A DNA stretch of 64,000 bases from the NCBI GenBank assembly GCA_033977485.1, contig CM066987.1, forward strand, positions 84,253,588 through 84,317,587, given 5' to 3'. Shown here piece by piece: positions 57,430-64,000 of this stretch. Each line of letters opens with the position of its first letter. Within the stretch, counting starts at the first letter, position 1. The stretch comes from Hydrangea macrophylla. Taxonomy: Eukaryota; Streptophyta; Magnoliopsida; Cornales; Hydrangeaceae. The notes under the pieces are model-generated. The model saw nothing but the letters and a program-made list of their open reading frames with translations, had not been told where the DNA came from and did not search any database. Position numbers and translations under genes: made by a program.

Positions 57430-57618
57430 CCAATCGATTGGACAAAATGTCAATCGATTTGGGATAGCAATCGATTGGAACCCATGGCAATCAATTGGAA
57501 ACAATGACAATCGATTGGGCAAAATATCAATCGATTGACATACCAATCGATTGGAAACTATATCAATCGATTGGGAAACTATCCAATCGATTGGATCCAA
57601 TGGCAATTGATTGGACTC
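57430..57618. repeat. ATCGAT palindrome array 1 of B 5' LTR
   Basis: About ten (C)CAATCGATTGG-class motifs, matching 39048-39215 site by site with some changed. Confidence 0.9.
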
Positions 57619-58087
57619 TGTCTTCTTCATCAGAAACTGCTGGTTTTTATATAAAAACGTTGGGGGTTCTTTCCTCTTGCATATACATTATTAACCACAT
57701 ACCTACATCCCAAAAACAACCCTTGAGTGAGTTAATGAAACTCACTTCTCTCTGGCATTTCGGTGACGGCGTCCCGAGCTCCGCGGCGGCAGCTATGGTG
57801 AGTTCTCTCTCCTCTCCTTCTTCTCTCTCTGTCTGTCTCTTCTCTCTGGTCTCCTCTCCTCTTCCTTCTTCTTCTTCTTCTTCTCTTCTTCTTCTCCTCT
57901 CTAACCCAAGAGTGTGTATGTGTATATATATAATATGTGTGTGTATTTATATAAGAGTATATATATCTCTCAAGATCTCCCTCTAACTGTCAAACACCCA
58001 CACATACATAGAACACTCATATATATAGGAGAGAAAGAGAGCCACGCGTCCAAACACGTGGCAACCTGGGAACCAAGTTTTGAGCAG

Positions 58088-58255
58088 TGCCAATCGATTA
58101 GGATCAGGTGCTAATTGATTGGGGTTAGGTGGGCAATAAGGAAATCGATTAGGAAAACATCCAATCGATTGGAATAGCAATCGATTGGGATAAGGTCAAT
58201 TGATTGGACTCTCAAAAGTGGCAATCGATTGGCATCATATACCAATCGATTGGGA
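58088..58255. repeat. ATCGAT palindrome array 2 of B 5' LTR
   Basis: About eight motifs, matching 39698-39895; one site fewer at the right end. Confidence 0.88.
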
Positions 58256-58327
58256 TGCAAACTTACCCAAAGGCTAGGAAAAGTACTAGGGATATATATA
58301 CCTAAAAATACAGGGTATTATTGTTCC

Positions 58328-58780
58328 ACTGGATACGTCATATTGTAGGTGATAAAATGTGACGTCTTTGTCAGTCGATCCACGATTACCCAAATAGCAT
58401 CGTGGTTCTGCTGAGACTTTGGCAATCCTACCACAAAATCCATGGTGATGTGTTCCCATTTCTATTGGGGAATCGATAACGGTTGTAGAAGTTTGGGTTA
58501 TTTCTGATGTTCTACCTTCACTTGTTTACAAGTAAGACACTGAGATACATACTCAACTACTTCTCACTTCATTCCTTCCCACCAGAAATTCCTCTTTAAA
58601 TCTTTATACATCTTCGTACCTCTAAGATGAATAGTCATCTGTGACTTATGTGCTTCATCTAATATTTCTTTTTGGAGATTTTCAATATCAGGTACACAGA
58701 GTCTACCTTTACATTGTAAGGCTTCATTTGTACCAATACTCCAAACCTCTGGTTCTTTGGCTGACAACTTGGCGAACCAT
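58328..58780 (-). pseudogene. A integrase, N-terminal part
   Basis: Minus strand: IENLQKEILDEAHKSQMTIH (zinc-domain start), KMYKDLKRNFWWEGMK, then MDFVVGLPKSQQNHDAIWVI with the first catalytic Asp. The reading breaks exactly at gttcc where B inserted and continues at 37462. The second Asp region next to the break is not recognisable. Confidence 0.85.
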
Positions 58781-58859
58781 AACTTCAGATCTTCCGTTGT
58801 CTATTGAGCTTCTATGATACGGCAAATGAAAGTTGGTTGTACTAAAAGACATCCAAAAT

Positions 58860-59300
58860 GTAGTCCTTCCATTGGTTCCACTGGCTGAAGCTCGAACTCA
58901 GCTAAAACTTCCAATGCTTTCCATTCTCGAATTATTAATGCAGTGATCACTAATCGAGGTCTACGACTCAAAGCATCTGCTACGATATTTGCTTTACCTA
59001 TATGGTATTATAATGGAAAGTTATAATCCTTGAGTAACTCCATCCATCTTCGTTGTCGCATGTTTAACTCCTTCTGAGAGAACAAATACCTTAAGCTCTT
59101 ATAATTGGAAAACAAATCAAACTTCTCTCCATAGAGATAGTGTCTCCAAATCTTCAATGTAAGCACTATTGCTGCCAATTCCAGATCATGCGTAGGATAG
59201 TTCTTCTCATGTACCTTCAATTGTCTTAATCTGTATGTAAATGTTCCCGTCTTGCATCAATACATAACCCAATCCTTTGTGCGATGCATCACTGTAGATC
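58860..59300 (-). pseudogene. A RNase H
   Basis: KNYPTHDLELAAIVLTLKIWRHYLYG and YKSLRYLFSQKELNMRQRRWMELL within 59008-59220. The SDHKSL Asp motif is SNYKSL here, losing a catalytic acid. Confidence 0.82.
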
Positions 59301-59392
59301 ACATACCTTTTTCCACTCTTAGGTATTGCGAGTACTGGTGTAGAAGTTAACCTTTCCTTTAACTCCTGAAATGCATGCTTATGCATGTATGT

Positions 59393-60200
59393 TCATTGGT
59401 ATTTTACCTCCTTTCTCATCAAATTCGTCAAAGGTCCTGTAATCTTGGAAAATCCTTCGACAAATCTTCGATAATATCCTGCTAAACCAAGAAAACTCCT
59501 AACCTCTGTAGCATTGGTTGGTCTGTTCCAGCTTAAGACTACATAAATCTTAGATGAGTCCACTGAAATAACATCTTGAGATATAATATATCCCAAGAAT
59601 TTGACCTCTTGTAGCCAAAATTTGCACTTACTAAACTTTGCATACAACTTGCTATCTTGAAGTGTCTGTAAGGCAATCTATAAGTGCTCCTTGTGATCCT
59701 CCTTCATCTTTGAGTAGATTAGGATGTCATCGATGAACAGTATATTGAATTTATCCAGATATGGTCTGAATACTCTATTCATTAAGTCCATGAATACTGC
59801 TGGCAAATTCGTCAATCCAAAAGGCATAACTAGGAACTCATAATGCCCATATCTCATCCAGAACGCAGTCTTCGATACATACTCTGGTCGAACTAAAAGT
59901 TGATGATATCCCAAACGTAAATTGATCTTGGAAAAGATCCTTGATCCTTGTAACTGGTCGAATAGGTCATCTATCTAAGGAAATGGGTATCTATTCTTGA
60001 TCGTAACCTTGCTCAACTCCCTGTAATCCATACAGAGTCGAAGTGTCCATTCCTTTTTCTTTATGAATAGAACTGGTGCTCCCAAGGGTGATGTATTCAG
60101 ATGCACAAATCCCAAATCTTCAAGTTCCTGAACTTGCTTCTTTAGTTCCAACATCTAAGTTGGTGCCACCTCTATGGAGTTTTAGATATTGGCAACGTAC
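59393..60200 (-). pseudogene. A reverse transcriptase
   Basis: 59678-59914: [56 protein letters not shown] with the catalytic DD (codons at 59726-59737). 59393-59647: [20 protein letters not shown] and [20 protein letters not shown]. The frames are broken by stops; the fingers part (59915-60200) is decayed. Confidence 0.87.
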
Positions 60201-60459
60201 CAGGTACTAGTTCCATACAGAAGTCTATTTCTCATTTCAGTGGAAGTCCTTTAATATCCTAAAATACATCCTGAAAGTCTTGTATAGGAAGAATTTGATC
60301 CATCATGAGTTTCGTACTATTACTATCAATCGTAGTTAAACCACTTGTCAAGAACATATCTCTCGTTGACTGACACTTAAATCTGATTGTTGGTCATCCT
60401 GGTATCAGAAATACAATTATCCTAGTAGGGCAATCCAAATTGGCATCATACTTAGCCAA

Positions 60460-60760
60460 CTAGTCCACCCCTAAGATAATGTCGAACTCTGACATTGATA
60501 GAACTACCAAGTCTATTGGACGATTCCTATCTCCCAAGGTCAATAGGCAATCTTTATACACTTTGCCCAACTTAACAGTCACTCCTAATGGTGACACATC
60601 ATTAAGTGCTAGCTCAAGTGTCTGGGGTTCTAAACCCAACTGACGTATAATCTTAACAGCAATAAATGAATGTGCACCTCTAGTATCGAATAAAGCTTTA
60701 ACTGGACTATAAAAGAGTATAAGCATACCTTCCAAATGTTGATGCTCATCAGCATTAAAG
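60460..60760 (-). pseudogene. A aspartic protease
   Basis: KALFDTRGAHSFIAVKII stands where the family has LFD(T/S)GASHSFI, so the active-site DTG is DTR. It ends MSEFDIILGVD, the usual end motif. Same frame as the second zinc knuckle. Confidence 0.85.
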
Positions 60761-60789
60761 CCTACTTCTGCTGGGATGATAGCATTCAT

Positions 60790-61137
60790 CCTACTTTGAT
60801 CTGGGGGTCCTTGAATTCCTTGAACTGGTGCCCCATAGTATCCTCCTTGTGGTACACGACAATTCCTACTTAAGTGCCCTGGCTTATTGCAGTTGCGACA
60901 GTTAGCACCCATCTGGTGGTTAACCTTGGAAGCTGTGCAAAACTTGGCAATATGCCCTGGCTTTCCACAATTAAAACATCCTTTGTTGTTACTTAGCAGG
61001 GCTATTAGCTGTGCCTGATGTTGTGATCCTCGTTGTTGATATTACTGGGGTAGAGGATAGCTTGGCTGAGACTTCCTGGTTTTATCCCAGGTTTTCTTGT
61101 TCCATTGAAAATTTTCCTAAGGTCTCTAACTCTGGGT
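60790..61137 (-). pseudogene. A gag C-terminus with two zinc knuckles
   Basis: Minus strand: CFNCGKPGHIAKFC (about 60950-60992) and CRNCNKPGHLSRNC (about 60863-60905), both complete CCHC knuckles, in frame with protease. The gag N-terminal part is cut off by G at about 61137. Confidence 0.82.
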
Positions 61138-61658
61138 GATGATGCCTAAAACTGGTAAGAAAGGTTTTAAGAGAAGATATAACAAGAACAATTTGCGAGT
61201 GGTTCGGTCCCGTTAAAAAGGTGACCTACGTCCACGGTTGCGTATGTGCGCTCTCACTAACAGATCACTAGCGGGCCTGGTGAGCCAACAATTAGGGGCG
61301 GCACTACCAGTAATACCGGCCGGGTATATGCGTTTGAAGGTGAGTTCTCTGTTTAGGCTTTTAAGCTAGAGAATAATAATCGAGGATCCCTATTGACAGG
61401 GTAGGTGGGCTCTTTTATAGATGCAAGAGTCCACCCCTACATGGTAAGTTGATAAGATTAGGAAGCCTAATCTAATCATAATAGATTTATATGATTTTAG
61501 GGGAGTTTCCTAAGTGGTTTAGGAAACTGCCATATCTCCTTTCGTAGACTTGTAGTTGATTTAGGAAACTGCTGAACAGCTCGGGACCGAGCCATACCTC
61601 CTGGAGAGTTGCCGCACCACATTCCCGGGCTGTGCAACCATCCCGAGCGGTGCCGTCC
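61137..61658 (-). repeat. G LTR fragment, minus orientation
   Basis: U3 part to LTR end, terminating in CCAGTTTTAGGCATCA at A's gag (exact end between 61137 and 61140). A TATA-like CATCTATAAAAGAGCCC lies at about 61410-61426. Bases 61484-61658 are repeated in reverse at 62628-62802. Confidence 0.75.
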
Positions 61659-61684
61659 ATTGGGAATACCTTCCAAGTTCTTGT

Positions 61685-62014
61685 ACTCAAGAGATAGCAC
61701 CTGGCGAGGTCCACAGAGCGGAGGAATATCCCGAGCCGCTCGTTCAGTGCCGATATGCCCCAAAAAAGATGGGCGAGATTTGGACGGCACTTGTTCAATG
61801 GAAAGCATAATCCCTGTAAGAGATCACAGAAGGAGGCAGAGAAAGGAAAGCGTAGCCCCACTATCAGCAACAAGTAACTGCTAATAATGATCGAGGGTAA
61901 AGCCATCTCCTCTCCCTCGGCATAGGGACGGATCCCGACGTCATCCGGGATCTCGCAGTCCCTCCTGAAGGCGATTATTCCTTCGTTGGAGGTCAGGTCG
62001 ATGTGAGAGGCCAT
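61685..62014 (-). pseudogene. G gag, N-terminal fragment
   Basis: ATG at 62014. 110 codons: MASHIDLTSNEGIIAFRR, MALPSIIISSYLLLIVGLRFPF, FCDLLQGLCF, PNLAHLFWGISALNERLG, then SVDLARCYLLS. This is the putative gypsy-type transposon domain (Pfam PF04195 by recognition). At CYLLST it runs into LTR sequence (the frame continues to 61487 without meaning). The continuation of the gene is on the other strand at 62803. Confidence 0.8.
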
Positions 62015-62512
62015 GGGAGAAGTCTAGGTTGTGAAGAAGAAGAGGAAACGAGCTCGGAAATACTTCGCTCTCAGAGACCGCTCGGTAAATTCAATCTTCA
62101 AACAGTAGGCATATATGGAATGAACAGGTGCTCCTTATATAGAAACCTTGGACGGCTCAGATCAAAATTGATCAAACGGCTCATATATTTTCCCGCCGGA
62201 ACTGTCGCTTCAGCCACGTGAGGCATCACCTCGAAAAACGTGGGCATTAAATGTTCGATGGGATGGTTCAGTTGCCATGTAAATGGTTTGGTTACTCCTA
62301 GGCTGGCACCATTGGATCCTGACCAGGCTAGTGATCATTGGACACGTGGCATAGGAAGAACTCGGGGTCACATGGTCACCGCTCGGTCTGTATCCCGACT
62401 GATCACTCCAGCCAATCCCATCCCTAGTAGAATCCCAATCTACTACCGAACGGTCTCTCGGGTGCAGTCTTAATTTTCAAACTTCATCTGATGGAACATC
62501 ACATCAACTTCA
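62015..62512. other. G leader-like region
   Basis: No gene recognised. The minus-strand gag starts at its left edge and the plus-strand polypurine tract lies at its right edge. A strand switch must lie within it. Confidence 0.5.
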
Positions 62513-62802
62513 AAAATGGGGGGCAGCTGGTACGTCCAAAAATATTCTGTGAAGGCTAGGCTGCCACATCAGCAAAATGACCCAGACCATCCAGAATGGG
62601 AGCTTGGGGTCCACCCCTGAGATTAACGGACGACACCGCTCGGGATGGTTGCACAGCCCGGGAATGCAGTGCAGCAACTCTCCAGGAAGTACAGCTCGGT
62701 CCTGAGCTGTCCAACAGTTTCCTAAATTAACTACAAGTCTGCGAAAGGAGATATGGCAGTTTCCTAAACCACTTAGAAAACTCCCCTAAAATCATGTAAA
62801 TC
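62513..62802 (+). repeat. G polypurine tract and LTR start, plus orientation
   Basis: aaaaatggggggcagc (62513-62527) directly before TGGTACGTCC (62528). The LTR runs to 62802, then changes to gag sequence without R or U5. Confidence 0.72.
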
Positions 62803-63613
62803 GATATTCCTCCGCTCTGTGGACGTCGCCAGGTGCTATCTCTTGAGTATCGACCGCGGGGATCCTTACCTACACGCCGGAGCGGAAGGAAAGCATCTCG
62901 TCTGGGGTCTGGACTTCCCCAACAAGAACTGGCCTCAATACCCTTGGGTCGTTGTCTCTGGCAACTGGTTGGTGGACCCCTCTATGTACCCCCCTGCAGC
63001 ATTTGACCCTGAACTGTGCAAGACGTCCTTTGTCGGTTTCCATGACATCGCTTCCTCTGTGGCTGATATGGAGGCGATCAACCGAGCAGTCGAGGTCGGC
63101 CTCAGGTTTTCTGATTTGATCGGGGGACATGTTGGTGAGGACGGCGGTGACGGTCCCGTTGCAGCTCTTGTTGCGGCTGCCTCCGGGTCGCGCAGCTATA
63201 CCCGGTCCATGGCTTCCAGTCTGCATGCCATGAAAGGGGCCACCCCACCTAAAGGGCTAATCGCTCTATCCATAAGCTCTGATTCATCCTCGTCCGGGGA
63301 TACAGGTCCTCCACCAGGCCCGACCAGGAAGGGTAAGCAGAAGGCGGTTGAGGAGGAATCTCAACCCCAACCAAAAAGGAGTCTGCCGGAAGCATACGCC
63401 GACCATCATATGCCTAGCTCCTGGACAGGCCTCTCCCTCGGTAATCTGGAAGATCGTCTGCAGGTGGTGGAAAAGCAAAGTGCTCTTCTGCAGACGGACT
63501 CTGTCATGAGGGAGGTGGACTTTCATGCTCTGGAGCTCACTGTCAGAGAACTGGTGGCCAGGATGGCTGCCATGGAAGAGGAAATCAAAGCTCTGGAGGG
63601 TCAGGGGACCTGA
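62803..63613 (+). pseudogene. G gag, C-terminal fragment
   Basis: The open frame starts with a GTG Val codon at 62819 (VDVARCYLLS, overlapping the N-terminal fragment's VDLARCYLLS), not an initiator. It contains WPQYPWVVVSGNWLVDP, a Ser-rich middle (SISSDSSSSGDTG), a basic patch (PTRKGKQKA), and a C-terminal coiled coil (LEDRLQVVEKQSALLQ to MAAMEEEIKALEG). It ends at the stop 63611-63613. Otherwise intact. Confidence 0.8.
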
Positions 63614-64000
63614 AGACCCTCTTTGTTTTCTTTTGTTGTTGTTTTTTTTTTTTGCAGGGGAAGCCACTAATACTGCCCCCCAATGTACAAAATACTTTTA
63701 TCAATGAAAAGGTCCTCTGAGGCCACTTTTTTTTTTTGCATCAATTGTGTTGTTTGTGATTGTCAATACCCGGCCTGTTGTTGTGATCGAGTTGTTGTGA
63801 CAGAGTTGTTTGAACACCTCGGGAATGCTTGGTCCCCACGGGGTGCTGGGTGATGTGGCACCTTCTTGGCTAGGTTATTTTGAACATACGCTGCCCCCCA
63901 TTTTTGAAACTGACCTGATACACAATCGGGTGAGGATTCAAAAATAACTAGCACCTGGGAGACCGTCTGGACGTGGTCCGGGAATGCTGCTCGGGATGGG
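63614..64000. other. G tail with two T runs and an LTR start in minus orientation
   Basis: T(14) followed by gcagg at 63641-63658 resembles a 3' splice site after the gag stop. At 63890-63906 the minus strand reads AAAAATGGGGGGCAGC, the same polypurine tract as at 62513, here pointing left. Nothing else recognised. Confidence 0.55.

Larger units (their letters stand above)
37468..58322 (-). mobile_element. Element B, gag-only gypsy derivative, host of element C
   Basis: Flanked by gttcc (37463-37467 and 58323-58327). LTRs are 37468-39954 and 55865-58322. Without C, the internal part is only about 3.1 kb, with a gag gene and no protease, RT, RNase H or integrase. The 3' end and polypurine tract resemble those of A. 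This is the layout of a TR-GAG type non-autonomous element. It split A's integrase. Confidence 0.9.
55865..58322 (-). repeat. B 5' LTR
   Basis: 2,458 bp. The last two bases read tt (58321-58322) where the other LTR has ca, so the terminal TG is mutated. It holds ATCGAT arrays (57430-57618 and 58088-58255) around a CT/TA zone (57800-57975). Confidence 0.88.
27065..61137 (-). mobile_element. Element A, Tekay/Del-like chromovirus, host of elements F, B and C
   Basis: Minus-strand Ty3/gypsy element. Left end: 3' LTR 27065-36492 (carrying copia F). Then polypurine tract, chromodomain-like tail and C-terminal integrase (36544-37462). Element B follows. Then integrase N-part, RNase H, RT, protease and gag zinc knuckles (58328-61137). 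At about 61137 it is cut by G, and its 5' LTR is not in the window. Its own sequence here totals about 6 kb. All coding parts are interrupted. Confidence 0.88.
61137..64000. mobile_element. Element G, rearranged pieces of a gypsy-type transposon with split gag
   Basis: More GC-rich than the rest. From the left: an LTR end in minus orientation (61137-61658), gag N-terminus on minus (61685-62014), leader (62015-62512), a polypurine tract and LTR start in plus orientation (62513-62802), gag C-terminus on plus (62803-63613), and an LTR start with polypurine tract in minus orientation (about 63730-63906). It continues past the window. At least two element copies or an internal inversion are needed. 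Confidence 0.7.

Noticed and set aside
61609..61884. Plus-strand ORF opposite the G gag
   Set aside because: Shadow of the minus-strand gag and LTR; no family features.
62870..63226. Minus-strand ORF opposite the G gag C-terminus
   Set aside because: Shadow frame of the plus-strand gag; the same applies to 63284-63667.
1..64000. Endogenous pararetrovirus or host protein gene
   Set aside because: No movement protein, coat zinc finger plus RT without integrase, or host exon structure was seen; every RT has LTR-element neighbours.

Overview
The window is nuclear DNA of a flowering plant and consists almost entirely of LTR retrotransposons nested in one another. The plant call rests on intact plant-type LTR elements of both superfamilies, initiator-Met and Asp primer-binding sites, Tat-type elements with a second RNase H, chromovirus-type integrase tails and a putative gypsy-type transposon gag domain. 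I found no host protein gene, rRNA, tRNA or CRISPR array. The species cannot be named from the sequence. Element letters A-G are local labels.

Left block (1-25177). Element D is a minus-strand Ty3/gypsy element of Tat/Ogre type with its 5' LTR at 22004-25177. Its pol was hit between the integrase tether and the integrase zinc domain by a small Ty1/copia element, E (160-bp LTRs, TSD accgt). The RNase H-E-integrase-tail segment was then tandemly duplicated. Copy 1 is about 1-7438 and copy 2 is about 9694-16212, so E occurs twice (1286-6514 and 10985-15289). A 2.2-kb solo LTR (7449-9671, TSD gatta) sits at the duplication junction.

Spacer (25178-27064). This is the only stretch that I cannot assign to an LTR element. 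It holds a near-perfect fold-back element with a 9-10 bp target duplication (25722-25918), three tandem copies of a roughly 200-bp satellite-like unit, and a 38-G tract.

Right block (27065-64000). Element A is a minus-strand Tekay/Del-like chromovirus. Its 3' LTR (27065-36492) is interrupted by copia element F (28132-35315, TSD gtaaa). Its integrase is split by element B (37468-58322, TSD gttcc), a gag-only derivative sharing A's 3' end. B in turn carries element C (41048-53899, TSD gcatc/gtatc), a 12.9-kb Athila-like element with nearly identical LTRs and a single-frame gag-pol broken only by stop codons. A's gag is cut at about 61137 by rearranged pieces of element G, a gypsy-type transposon whose gag is split between the two strands.

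No element looks autonomous as read. Several catalytic residues are lost through changes that fit C-to-T decay, which suggests long methylation. The least expected signals are regulatory-looking. Arrays of an ATCGAT-centred palindrome occur in LTRs of unrelated families (A, B, the solo LTR and copia F). Element C carries a GC-rich dimeric motif block upstream of TATA boxes in both LTRs and again in its internal 3' region, ahead of an unusual acidic ORF.
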